Positions 44,940 to 53,291 of a DNA stretch of 64,000 nt are shown piece after piece. The notes below the pieces were generated by a model that saw only the letters and a list, made by a program, of their open reading frames with translations, was not told the origin of the DNA and did not search any database. Numbering within the stretch: the first letter of the stretch is position 1; each line of letters starts with the position of its first letter. This DNA comes from Devosia sp. Root413D1 (GTDB lineage: Bacteria; Pseudomonadota; Alphaproteobacteria; Rhizobiales; Devosiaceae), in the NCBI RefSeq assembly GCF_001425235.1, contig NZ_LMEA01000001.1, positions 124,001 through 188,000 of the forward strand. Direction: 5' to 3'. Position numbers and translations under genes: made by a program.

Positions 44940-45545
44940 TCAGAGCCAGGGCCGGTCCTGACCCATCTTTTTCTCGAACCCGGAGATCGCCGGATCGGCC
45001 CTCAGCGTCGTCGCGATGTCGTCGAGCCCTTCGAGCAGCGTCTGCTTGCGCGACGGATCGATATCGAAGTGGAGCGAACCGCCATCCGGCCCTTTGATCG
45101 TCTGGCTCTCGAGGTCGACGCTGATCGTGGCGTTGGAGCCGCGCTCGGCATCGTCCATCAGCAGCGCCAGCTGCTCGGGCGTCACCACGATCGGCAGGAT
45201 GCCGTTCTTGAAGCAGTTATTGTAGAAGATGTCGGCAAAGCTGGTGGAGATCACACAGCGCACGCCGAAATCCAGGAGTGCCCACGGCGCGTGCTCACGC
45301 GACGAGCCGCAGCCGAAATTGTCGCCGGCGACGATGATCTTGGCGTGCCGATAGGCCGGCTTGTTGAGCACGAAGCTCTCATTCTCGGTGCCATCTTCAT
45401 TATAGCGCATCTCGGAGAACAGGGCCGTGCCGAGCCCGGTGCGCTTGATGGTCTTCAGGTACTGCTTGGGAATGATCATGTCCGTGTCGATGTTGATGAT
45501 CGGCAGCGGCGCGGCGACGCCCGTCAGGCTCGTGAACTTTTCCAT
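44940..45545 (-). CDS. leuD: 3-isopropylmalate dehydratase small subunit
   Basis: The 201-residue partner of LeuC begins [20 protein letters not shown] and contains [20 protein letters not shown] and [18 protein letters not shown], the swivel-domain signature. GAAAGGGG precedes the ATG at 45545; the longer frame is rejected. It heads the leuD-ridA-GNAT-leuB group on the minus strand, and leuC is 19 kb away on the other strand. Confidence 0.97.
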   Translation of the reverse strand: MEKFTSLTGVAAPLPIINIDTDMIIPKQYLKTIKRTGLGTALFSEMRYNEDGTENESFVLNKPAYRHAKIIVAGDNFGCGSSREHAPWALLDFGVRCVISTSFADIFYNNCFKNGILPIVVTPEQLALLMDDAERGSNATISVDLESQTIKGPDGGSLHFDIDPSRKQTLLEGLDDIATTLRADPAISGFEKKMGQDRPWL

Positions 45546-45707
45546 GGCAATACCCCTTTCGGTGCCGGCTGTAATGAAGCAAGGAGGGCCGGGAATCAAG
45601 TCGTTCGCGACTGGAGCATTTCACGGCTTGGTTGACACACCTGGCCGAGCCCCAAGCTGGATGAGCGTGATCGTGGTTCGCCCGCGTAATCTTCCCCGGT
45701 AGCCGCG

Positions 45708-45956
45708 CTAGCCCAGCCGCGGCAGGTTGCGGCCCATGTCGCCCTGCTCGATCTCCCGCGCCTCATCGAGGCTGAGCATCGGCACGCCATCGCGGATCGG
45801 GAAGGCCAGGTGCGCCGCCACCGAGATCAGCTCGGTACCGTCGGCCGAGAGCGTCAGCCGGGTCTTGGTCAGCGGACAGACCAGCATTTCGAGCGTCTTC
45901 ACATCCACCACATGGCGGAGATTGGTCGCGGCCTCTGCTGGAGTTCCCTCGCTCAA
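45708..45956 (-). CDS. Trm112 family protein
   Basis: The product of 82 residues contains [20 protein letters not shown], then [20 protein letters not shown], the Trm112/YcaR zinc-ribbon-like fold, here with only one conserved Cys. Trm112 homologues are small partners that activate methyltransferases in eukaryotes and archaea; bacterial roles are unclear. I choose the TTG at 45956 because it overlaps the LON-domain gene stop (TTGA), with GTG codons a few residues in as alternatives. Translational coupling to the LON gene is probable. Confidence 0.75.
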   Translation of the reverse strand: MSEGTPAEAATNLRHVVDVKTLEMLVCPLTKTRLTLSADGTELISVAAHLAFPIRDGVPMLSLDEAREIEQGDMGRNLPRLG

Positions 45957-46618
45957 TTGAGCGGCGAGGCCCGGTCGTCGCCCTTGGCCATCTCGAACTC
46001 GGCCATGGCGATCAGCGTCTCGGCGCGGGTCTCGAGCGTATCGGCCTCGAGCAGCGCCTGCTTTTCGGCCGCCCCATAGGGCGAGACCATGGCGCAGAAA
46101 TTCACCAGGTCGGCGGTGCCGGTCTTCTCGATCTCGTCCCAGTTGAGGTCGAAATTGCCGAACTCGGCATAGTCGCGCATCATCTTGAGGAAGCGCGGCC
46201 GATCCACTGCCTCCTCGCCGAACTCGCGGTCGAAATCCGAGGCGAAGGCGTCGGTCGCAATCAAGCCGCGCCGGAACGGCGTCATGGTCGGCATTTCCTT
46301 CAAAAGCTCGAACCGACACAGCCCCTCGAGGATGACGAAGTAGCGGGCTTCCTCGACTTCCTCGAAATGGCTGATCCGCCCCACCGTGCCGATGCGCTGC
46401 AGCGGCGCCCGGCCCTTCGGACTTTCCTCGGACGTGTCGCGCGGCTGGATAAGCCCGATCAGCCGGTCGCCCCTCAGCGCATGGTCGATCATTTCGACAT
46501 AGCGCGGCTCGAAGATATTGAGCGGCCGCCGGGCATAGGGCAGCAGCAGGGCGCCGGTCAGCGGGAACAACGGCACGCTGGCGGGCAAATCGGCGGGAGA
46601 ATTCGGTCGCTTCAACAC
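45953..46618 (-). CDS. LON peptidase substrate-binding domain protein
   Basis: The 221-residue protein matches the stand-alone LON N-terminal domain: [54 protein letters not shown] and a helical C terminus. There is no ATPase or protease domain. GGAGG lies five bases before the GTG at 46618, which is chosen over an upstream start at 46681. It is upstream of and overlaps the Trm112-like gene. The cellular role of such proteins is not established. Confidence 0.88.
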   Translation of the reverse strand: MLKRPNSPADLPASVPLFPLTGALLLPYARRPLNIFEPRYVEMIDHALRGDRLIGLIQPRDTSEESPKGRAPLQRIGTVGRISHFEEVEEARYFVILEGLCRFELLKEMPTMTPFRRGLIATDAFASDFDREFGEEAVDRPRFLKMMRDYAEFGNFDLNWDEIEKTGTADLVNFCAMVSPYGAAEKQALLEADTLETRAETLIAMAEFEMAKGDDRASPLN

Positions 46619-46641
46619 GGGCGCCTCCGGGAGCGCAGTCA

Positions 46642-46663
46642 GGAAAAGTTGTAAGACTTTTCC
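46642..46663. repeat. Dispersed palindrome GGAAAAGT-N6-ACTTTTCC, copy 3
   Basis: Same 8-bp stem as copies at 11695 and 34318 but with a six-base loop (TGTAAG). The right flank CGGTTCGACCGCGCGACAA closely follows copy 2. It lies between the CnoX-type gene and the LON gene on the minus-strand transcript, so it could mark the boundary of two transcription units. Confidence 0.7.
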
Positions 46664-46761
46664 GGTTCGACCGCGCGACAATCAAAAGCTGGAGCCGGTC
46701 CGGCTCCTCGCGCAGTCCAGATAAGCCGGAGCCGTCACGGCTCCGGCTTGGGTCAACTAGC

Positions 46762-47709
46762 TCAGCTGAACAGCAGCGCCGACAGCAGCCGGCGGCCCTT
46801 CAACGTGGCGGGGTCCTTGGGGCCCCAGGCTTCGAACAGTTCGAGCAGCTTCTTGCGCGCCCCGTCCTCGTTCCAGGTGCGGTCGCGGCGCATCAGCGCC
46901 ACCAGCGCTTCGGCGGCTTCCAGCCGCTTGCCCTCGGCGTTGTACTTCACCGCGAGGTCGAACCGCGCCTGGTGATCGTCAGGGTTGTTTTCGAGCTGTG
47001 CCGCGAGCTCATCGGTTTCGCTGAGCTCCGCCGCCTCGCCGAGCAGCTTCAGCGCGGCCAGCGTCGAGGTGTAATCGTCGCCCTTGCGCCCCTCTTCCGG
47101 CATGGTGTCGAGCACCGCCTGCGCCTGGTCCGGCTCGCCGGCGGCGAGGAACACCTTGGCCATGCCGACGATTGCCGGAGCATTTTCCGGCTGGTGCTGC
47201 AGCACCATGCCATAAACCTGCGCCGCCTGGTTGAGGTCGCCGACCTGCAGCGCCTCGCCGGCGGCGGTCAGCGCATTGGCGATCTCTTCCTCGATCGAGC
47301 CGGCCTGCGGCTGGCCTGCGGGCGCCCCCGAGATCACCTTGTCGGCAAAGCGCCGCACTTCGCTTTCGGGGATCGCCCCGAGGAACGCGTCGACCGGCCG
47401 GCCGCCGGCAAAGGCAAACACGGCCGGAATCGACTGGATGCCGAGCTGGCCGGCGACACCGGGGTTCTCGTCGATATTGATCTTCACCAGCCGGATCTTG
47501 CCGGCCTTTTCGTTGATCACCTTCTCGAGGTTCGGCGTCAGCTGACGGCACGGGCCGCACCACGGCGCCCAGAAATCCACCAGCACCGGGGCCTCCAGCG
47601 AGGCATCGATCACATCGGCCTTGAAGGCGCGATCGGTCGAATCCTTGATCAGGGCGCCCGCGGGAGCCGCCGAATTTTGTGGGGCCGGGTTGAGGTCGTT
47701 GAAGGACAT
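46762..47709 (-). CDS. Thioredoxin-TPR co-chaperone (CnoX/YbbN-like)
   Basis: The 315-residue protein has a thioredoxin domain with [19 protein letters not shown] (Cys about 51 and 54) at residues 20-130 and a TPR-like alpha-helical region from about 140. The Escherichia coli relative CnoX/YbbN lacks the CGPC pair or has SxxC, whereas this one keeps WCGPC, as in Caulobacter CnoX, so both holdase and redox activity are possible. Start ATG at 47709. A 100-nt gap separates it from the LON gene. Confidence 0.92.
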   Translation of the reverse strand: MSFNDLNPAPQNSAAPAGALIKDSTDRAFKADVIDASLEAPVLVDFWAPWCGPCRQLTPNLEKVINEKAGKIRLVKINIDENPGVAGQLGIQSIPAVFAFAGGRPVDAFLGAIPESEVRRFADKVISGAPAGQPQAGSIEEEIANALTAAGEALQVGDLNQAAQVYGMVLQHQPENAPAIVGMAKVFLAAGEPDQAQAVLDTMPEEGRKGDDYTSTLAALKLLGEAAELSETDELAAQLENNPDDHQARFDLAVKYNAEGKRLEAAEALVALMRRDRTWNEDGARKKLLELFEAWGPKDPATLKGRRLLSALLFS

Positions 47710-47920
47710 GCTGTGCTTTTCCTGCCGCGACGGGCCACTGAGAGGCCTGTCTTTCCTTGGTTTTCTTGCGCCCCGATGGGTATCGGACGCAAGCTTTTCC
47801 CGGGCGTGATGAGACCAGAATTATGGGTTGCAAACCCGCTTTCGATTGGGCATATAGGCGCGCGGTTCGGCGCTGCCAAGTTTCCCACGGGAACGAAGCA
47901 TCGTAAAGAGCCGATGGAGT

Positions 47921-47995
47921 GCGGGTGTAGCTCAGGGGTAGAGCATAACCTTGCCAAGGTTAGGGTCGAGGGTTCGAATCCCTTCGCCCGCTCCA
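47921..47995 (+). tRNA. tRNA-Gly (anticodon GCC)
   Basis: Acceptor stem GCGGGTG pairs with CGCCCGC, the anticodon loop TTGCCAA gives GCC (glycine), the T arm contains GGTTCGAATCC, and CCA is encoded (47993-47995). The gene is 75 nt including CCA. Confidence 0.95.
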
Positions 47996-48027
47996 ATATC
48001 CTCCCTGTACCTCAGGGATGTGACGAT

Positions 48028-48059
48028 AAGGCCGGGCCAACAGCCCGGCCTTCGTTTTT
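48028..48059 (+). terminator. Rho-independent terminator after tRNA-Gly
   Basis: AAGGCCGGGC and GCCCGGCCTT form a perfect 10-bp stem with a five-base loop, followed by CGTTTTT. It lies 32 bases after the tRNA. Confidence 0.85.
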
Positions 48060-48182
48060 CCGGGACAGCGCCCGTAGAGCCCGCCGACTTAACAGAAATT
48101 CGACGCACCCCGGTAACGGTGCCGCATTGCCAACAAAGTTATAGGTCGCACTTGTCGACTTGGGGCGGCGGCGTGGCAAGCA

Positions 48183-50858
48183 ATGAGCAAGTTACTGGAA
48201 CGGTCGGCCCCGCTTGATGTCTTGAGTGCGGCAAGAGAACGCACTGCGGCCGGGCATGGCGGCACTGTGTTGATCGAGGGCGAGGCGGGAATCGGCAAGA
48301 CGACGCTGCTGCAAGAGTTCGCGGAACAGCATGCCGGAGAGTTCAAGGTGGCGTGGGGATGGTGCGAAGCGCTGTTCACGCCGCGGCCGCTGGGGCCGCT
48401 GCACGACATGGGCCGCTCGATCGGCACCGGTATCGCCGCCCTGCTGGAGCAATCGGCTCCGCCCGATCGCTTGTTCCCGGCCCTGCTCAACAAACTGCAG
48501 GATGACGGCGACCCGCTCATCCTGATCTTCGAGGACGTGCACTGGGCCGACAACGCGACCCTCGACCTCGTAAAGTATCTGGGCCGGCGGATTGGCCTGC
48601 TGCGGGCCATGGTGGTTCTCACCGCGCGTAGTGACGAGATCGGGCCCACCCATCCGCTGTCCTACGTGCTCGGCGACCTGCCTGCCGCGGCGGTTACCCG
48701 GATCAAGCTCGGTCCACTGTCGCCTGCAGCTGTGCATGAACTGGCTATCGATGCCGGGCGATCCAGCGATGACCTCTACCGGGTAACGGCCGGCAATCCT
48801 TTCTTCGTGACCGAACTGCTGGCGACCGGAGGGGGCGAGCCAGGCAGCGTCCCCGATTCCATCCGCGATGCGGTGTGGTCGCGCCTGGCGCGCCTCACTC
48901 CCGGCGAACGCGACGTGCTCGAGATGATGAGCATCGTCCCCGGGAACATGGAACTGGGCCTGATCAAGGCGCTGCTCGGCGCCGATGCCGAAGATCTGGT
49001 CGACATGGCAGTGGGACGTGGCCTGCTTCGGCGCGACCCCCAGGGCGATATCTCGTTTCGACACGAACTGGCGCGGCGAGCGACACTGGATCGCCTGTCA
49101 TCGAGCCTGCAGCGTTCGCTGCATACCAAGGTGGAAGCCGCGCTGGCGGCCCTTCCCGGGCAGGACAGCATGCTGCATCTGGCGCGCCGTGTGCACCATG
49201 CGGCCGGTGCCGAGGACGGGGCCGGGGTGCTGGATCTGGCGCCGCGTGCGGCCGCGCAGGCGTCGCGGCTGGGCGCTCACCAGCAGGCGGCCTCGTTCCT
49301 TCAGACGGCTCTCGAGTATGCCGACATCGCCGAGCCGGCAGTTGCCGCGCAGTTGCACGAAAGCTGGGCCTACGAGGCGAGCCTCGGACTGTTCGACTAC
49401 AATGCGATCATTGCGAGCCACCACCGCGCCATCGCCATCTGGCGCGAACTCGGCAACAGCGCCAAGATCAGTCTCAATTACCGTCTTCTGTCCCGCCTGC
49501 ACTGGCGACGCGGTGAAGGGGCAGAGGCGCGCAACTTCGCTGACCTCGCGGTGGAAGAAGTCGAAGGCACCGGACCCGGGCCGGAACTGGCGATGGCTTA
49601 CAGCACGCGCTCGCAGCTCAATATGCTGCACTATCGGTTTGCAGAAGCGATCGACTGGGGGCGCCGGGCCATTCGCCTCGCCGACGAACTCGCCGTTGTC
49701 GAGACGCGGGTGCACGCGCTCAACAATGTCGGCACTGCCATGCTGTTCGATACCCGTCCCGGCGGGCGCGAGGTGATGGAGGAAGGTCTGTCCCTGGCGC
49801 TGCAGCATGGATTCCATGACCACGCGGCGCGCGCCTACACCAACTTCGCCGAGCACGCAGTAGTGTCGAAAGATTTCGAGCTGGCCGAGCGCCTGCTAGC
49901 TGAGGGCATTGCCTTCGCCGCACGGCACGACCTCGATTCATCGACGCAGTATCTGCTCGGCCGGCAGGCGCAGTTGCGCATGGAACAGGGCCGATTGCGC
50001 GAGGCCGAGACCATTGCACAGGGCGTTATCGGCATGGAGCGGCTGCCGGTGGTCATGCATCTGCCGGCGCTCACCGTATTGGGCCGCGTGCGTATGCGGA
50101 TGAACCTGCCCGATGGGGAGCGGGCCTTGCTGCGGGCCCTCGACGAGGGGCTGCCGACGGGCGAGCCGCAACGCATCTTTCCAGTACGCATCGCGCTGGT
50201 CGAAGCCGCGTGGCTTAGGGAAGACCTGGATGCGGCGCGCCAGCAGCTCACTGAGCTCACCGCCATCGACCTTAGTGGGCTGAGGGCATGGGACCTGGGC
50301 GAACTGGCAGCCTGGTGGCGCCGCTCATCGATGCCAGGCGACGTTCCGGCGCGGGTGGGCGAGCTGCCGGCGCCATGGGCGCTGGAGCTTGCCGGACAAC
50401 CCGCTCGGGCTGCGGCGGAGTGGACCGGGCTCGGGCTGCCCTACGAAGCCGGTATCGCCTCGATGCAGGTCGCCGGAGTGGATGCGGGTGCGGCGCTTGG
50501 CCAGGCGATCGCCATGTTCGAGGCTATCGAGGCGCGTCAGGCGGCGGCTCTGGCGCGCCGGCTGGCGCAGCGGCTGGGTCTGGGTGAGGAGATGCCCAAA
50601 TCGCGTCGCGGTCCTTATGCCAGTTCGCGGCAGCACCCATTGGGCCTCACGCAGAGCGAGCATCAGGTGCTGCAGCTGATTGCCGACGGCAAGTCCAACA
50701 AGGATATCGCCCGACACCTGTCGCGCTCGCCACGCACCATCGAGCACCAGGTCTCGGCAGTGCTGGGCAAGTTCAGCGCCGCCAACCGTATCGAAGTGAT
50801 GCTGCGATTGCGCACCGAGCCCTGGCTGCTGACGCCGGTCGAGGCCGGGAGGTTGTAG
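48183..50858 (+). CDS. LuxR-family AAA ATPase regulator (LAL/MalT-like)
   Basis: The 891-residue regulator has an N-terminal AAA/NB-ARC-type ATPase with Walker A EGEAGIGKTTLLQEFAEQ (about 32-49) and Walker B LILIFEDVHWADNATLDL, a long helical TPR-like middle region (about 330-760), and a C-terminal LuxR helix-turn-helix (about 825-885) in LTQSEHQVLQLIADGKSNKDIA. Such LAL regulators activate transcription after ligand-induced oligomerisation. The ATG at 48183 is unambiguous. It is the first gene of a rightward block leading to a membrane protein, a decarboxylase and a second LuxR gene; control of those genes is inferred from position only. Confidence 0.92.
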   Translation: MSKLLERSAPLDVLSAARERTAAGHGGTVLIEGEAGIGKTTLLQEFAEQHAGEFKVAWGWCEALFTPRPLGPLHDMGRSIGTGIAALLEQSAPPDRLFPALLNKLQDDGDPLILIFEDVHWADNATLDLVKYLGRRIGLLRAMVVLTARSDEIGPTHPLSYVLGDLPAAAVTRIKLGPLSPAAVHELAIDAGRSSDDLYRVTAGNPFFVTELLATGGGEPGSVPDSIRDAVWSRLARLTPGERDVLEMMSIVPGNMELGLIKALLGADAEDLVDMAVGRGLLRRDPQGDISFRHELARRATLDRLSSSLQRSLHTKVEAALAALPGQDSMLHLARRVHHAAGAEDGAGVLDLAPRAAAQASRLGAHQQAASFLQTALEYADIAEPAVAAQLHESWAYEASLGLFDYNAIIASHHRAIAIWRELGNSAKISLNYRLLSRLHWRRGEGAEARNFADLAVEEVEGTGPGPELAMAYSTRSQLNMLHYRFAEAIDWGRRAIRLADELAVVETRVHALNNVGTAMLFDTRPGGREVMEEGLSLALQHGFHDHAARAYTNFAEHAVVSKDFELAERLLAEGIAFAARHDLDSSTQYLLGRQAQLRMEQGRLREAETIAQGVIGMERLPVVMHLPALTVLGRVRMRMNLPDGERALLRALDEGLPTGEPQRIFPVRIALVEAAWLREDLDAARQQLTELTAIDLSGLRAWDLGELAAWWRRSSMPGDVPARVGELPAPWALELAGQPARAAAEWTGLGLPYEAGIASMQVAGVDAGAALGQAIAMFEAIEARQAAALARRLAQRLGLGEEMPKSRRGPYASSRQHPLGLTQSEHQVLQLIADGKSNKDIARHLSRSPRTIEHQVSAVLGKFSAANRIEVMLRLRTEPWLLTPVEAGRL

Positions 50859-50998
50859 GTAGCGCGGCGGCGGTTAGGCGGAACCACCTATGCCAGACTC
50901 GCAAAATCAGGGCGTTGCCGAGGGCAATACTGGGCGCTCGACACTCGTCTCCCTAGGCGGCGTCACCGATTTGGATGCCGGCGCGGCGACTTAGCCTT

Positions 50999-51024
50999 TC
51001 CCTCGCTCGATCAACGAGCAGGGA
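50999..51024 (+). promoter_or_regulatory. Hairpin covering the ribosome site of the membrane protein gene
   Basis: TCCCT-C-GCTCG (50999-51009, with one bulged C) pairs with CGAGC-AGGGA (51015-51024) over an ATCAA loop. The right arm overlaps the GGGAG ribosome site of the GTG at 51032. This could limit translation or act as a weak operator. Confidence 0.45.
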
Positions 51025-51031
51025 GAAGATC

Positions 51032-51727
51032 GTGACTGTTACCCAGGACATCTCCGCGCCCCGCCGCCTGCCGCGGCAAGCGCGCATAATCAGCGCCCTT
51101 GCCGCGCGTCTGCAGGGCCCGGGCGGCTACTACAATGTCGGCAACGTGCTCGGACTCGCCACGGCGCTCGGCCTGCAGTTCGCCAGCGCCGCCGGATCAT
51201 CGAAGACCGGCACAGATCTGTTGTTCAGCTACTTCGTCGGCAGCCCGCAGGCCCTCGCTTTCACCATCGCGACGCTGATCTTCCTCGTCGGCGGAGAGGT
51301 CTACTACCGAGCTTGGAAGGATGGCGCCGGGCCGGACCAGCGACTGAACCGTCTCGGCGATCTGCTGTCGGCAGCCGGCGGGACGGCGCTCTCGGTGAGC
51401 CTGCTGCTGCTCGGCCAGCCGCTGCTGGCGCTCGCCACCGGCGCGTTCGTCGTCCTTGGCAAGCTCGGCAGTGCCGTGTTCGGGGATGACTCCGTCGCCC
51501 CGCCGCTCTGGCCGGAAAGCTGGCCCGACCCGTTCCGCCTCGCCGTGCTGGTTGGCCGTGCCCCTGCCATCAGCGCCGCCGGGCTCGATCTGACCTACCA
51601 GATCGGCGGCGGTGCGCCGGTCATCACCCTCATCCAGCCGACGGTGCTGATCGTCTGCCACGTGCTGTGGGTCAAGGCCGACCTGCTGCTGCTCGGCGGC
51701 GGCAAACGTGCCGCTGCGGCGAATTGA
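51032..51727 (+). CDS. Hypothetical membrane protein
   Basis: The 231-residue product has about six predicted membrane helices from residue 35 on (GGYYNVGNVLGLATALGLQF, LAFTIATLIFLVGGEVYYRA, AAGGTALSVSLLLLGQPLLA and others) and a basic N terminus. I do not recognise the family; it resembles no known transporter. GGGAG lies about eight bases before the GTG at 51032. It leads a compact group with the 68-residue gene and the decarboxylase, spacing 10 nt and an 11-nt overlap. A role tied to the decarboxylase product is a guess from position. Confidence 0.7.
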   Translation: MTVTQDISAPRRLPRQARIISALAARLQGPGGYYNVGNVLGLATALGLQFASAAGSSKTGTDLLFSYFVGSPQALAFTIATLIFLVGGEVYYRAWKDGAGPDQRLNRLGDLLSAAGGTALSVSLLLLGQPLLALATGAFVVLGKLGSAVFGDDSVAPPLWPESWPDPFRLAVLVGRAPAISAAGLDLTYQIGGGAPVITLIQPTVLIVCHVLWVKADLLLLGGGKRAAAAN

Positions 51728-51737
51728 GGAGGCGGCG

Positions 51738-51944
51738 ATGCGCGGCTTCACCGAGTTCGCCGGCCGCCTGACGCGGCTCGTCTATTCCCGGGAGCGCGGC
51801 AGCTTCGTCTCCGAGGTTGTGCCGCACCCCTTCGAGGCCAGCGAAGCCTCACCAGAGCCAATGTCGGAACACCATGCAGCAGCGTCCTGTCCGCAGCACG
51901 CCGCGAAGCTTTGCCCAAGCAAAGGAGGAAGCAATGATCGTTGA
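51738..51944 (+). CDS. Small hypothetical protein before the decarboxylase
   Basis: The 68-residue product starts MRGFTEFAGRLTRLVYSRER with GAGGAGG eight to fourteen bases upstream and has a soluble, His/Cys-containing C terminus (EHHAAASCPQHAAKLCPSKG). The paired Cys and His could bind metal. It overlaps the decarboxylase start at 51934 by 11 nt, a sign of translational coupling, and starts 10 nt after the membrane protein gene. No family recognised. Confidence 0.6.
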   Translation: MRGFTEFAGRLTRLVYSRERGSFVSEVVPHPFEASEASPEPMSEHHAAASCPQHAAKLCPSKGGSNDR

Positions 51945-53109
51945 AGCCATTGCCCAGGATGCCGGAGTGCTGCCTCGCCCGGTCGTGGATCACCTGACGC
52001 TGGCGCGCATCGAGAGCCGGCTGAAGACTGCCCATGCCAACCATCTCGGCTACCCTTACAACCTCGCAGGCGATGTGGCCGCGACATCCCGCTTCGCCGG
52101 CTACCTGGTCAACAATCTCGGCGATCCCTACGCGGGGTCGCACTACGGCTCAGAGGTCTGCGACCTCGAACGCGAGGTGGTCGACTGGCTGATGGAGCTG
52201 TGGCAGTGCGACAATCGCGACGACTACTGGGGCTCAGTCGGCGCCAGCGGCACGGAAGGCAACTTCTGGGCCCTCTACCTGGCGCGCGAAGCCTTCCCGG
52301 ATGCCATCCTAGTCTATCCGCGGGAAGCCCATTACTCGATCCCCAAGTCGGCCCGCATTCTCAGGATGAGCACGCAGACGGTCGATTGCGAACCATCCGG
52401 CGAAGTTTCGTTGCCAGATCTGCGGCGCGTGCTCTCCCGCCTGCGCAGCGCCTCCGTCATCGTGGCACTGACCTGCGGCACGACGGTGAAGGGCGCACAT
52501 GACGATATCGGTGGCGCGATAGAGGTCCTTGAGGATTGCGGCTTTCCGGCGCAACGGCGTTTCGTTCATGTCGATGGGGCGCTCAACGCCATGGTGCTGC
52601 CGTTCCTCGAAGGTGTGCCGGACCGCCTGCAGCCGAGCTTCCGGCAGGGGATCAACTCGCTATCGACGTCCGGCCACAAGATGATCGGCACCACTATGCC
52701 GTGCGGCGTTCTGGTGACCCAGCGACGCCATATCGAGCGCGTCGCCTCCGCCGTGGCCTATCTGCGGTCGAATGACACGACCCTTATGGGGTCGCGCAAC
52801 GGGCACGCGGTACTGGCGCTGTGGGCCCGGCTCTTCGGCCACGGCCGCCTTGGCTTCCAACGCGACGCCGAGCGTTGCGCGGCCCGTGCGACCAGGCTTG
52901 CCGAGGAGCTTGGCGACGCCGGCGTCCCGGTGTTGCTCAACCCACACTCGCTGACCGTGCTGTTTCCGCAGCCGAGCGAGGACATCATCGCACGCTACCA
53001 ACTGGCCTGCACCGGCGACGACGCGCATGCGATCATCATGCCCAATGTCACCGAGCAACTGGCAGCACGGTTCACCGCGGACTACCTGGCGTGGTGGGGT
53101 GGAAGGTAA
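51934..53109 (+). CDS. PLP-dependent histidine decarboxylase-like enzyme
   Basis: The 391-residue protein follows the bacterial PLP histidine decarboxylase pattern: HLGYPYNLAGDVAATSRF, NNLGDPYAGSHYGSEV, DDYWGSVGASGTEGNFWALY, the stacking His in YPREAHYSIPKSARI (His about 133), the cofactor Asp in RFVHVDGALN (Asp about 214) and the PLP lysine in STSGHKMIGTTMPCGV (Lys about 249). AAAGGAGG precedes the ATG at 51934 by about six bases. Related enzymes act on histidine or serine, so the substrate needs assay. It is the last gene of a short operon and is followed by a strong terminator. Confidence 0.85.
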   Translation: MIVEAIAQDAGVLPRPVVDHLTLARIESRLKTAHANHLGYPYNLAGDVAATSRFAGYLVNNLGDPYAGSHYGSEVCDLEREVVDWLMELWQCDNRDDYWGSVGASGTEGNFWALYLAREAFPDAILVYPREAHYSIPKSARILRMSTQTVDCEPSGEVSLPDLRRVLSRLRSASVIVALTCGTTVKGAHDDIGGAIEVLEDCGFPAQRRFVHVDGALNAMVLPFLEGVPDRLQPSFRQGINSLSTSGHKMIGTTMPCGVLVTQRRHIERVASAVAYLRSNDTTLMGSRNGHAVLALWARLFGHGRLGFQRDAERCAARATRLAEELGDAGVPVLLNPHSLTVLFPQPSEDIIARYQLACTGDDAHAIIMPNVTEQLAARFTADYLAWWGGR

Positions 53110-53182
53110 CGCGCTGCAGCCCCGACCGTAGCGGCCTGGGCCATCCGTGTCTGGTGAAGGTAGCAAAGGGAAATGACGACGA

Positions 53183-53213
53183 GGCCGAGCCAACCGCTCG
53201 GCCCGCTTTTTTT
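53183..53213 (+). terminator. Rho-independent terminator after the decarboxylase
   Basis: GGCCGAGC and GCTCGGCC form a perfect 8-bp stem with a CAACC loop, then CGC and a run of seven T. It ends the three-gene operon and separates it from the LuxR gene. Confidence 0.88.
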
Positions 53214-53291
53214 CTGCCTGATGTCCGCTGCGCGGGTTACTGAGTGCCTCATCTGTGCTTTGTCTGTAGCCCAGCCAGGGAGGAAGCGCGC

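Noticed and set aside
48183-50858. Reading the large LuxR/AAA gene as a STAND-type defence NTPase
   Set aside because: The AAA and helical repeat layout resembles STAND proteins, but the C-terminal LuxR helix-turn-helix marks it as a LAL transcription regulator.
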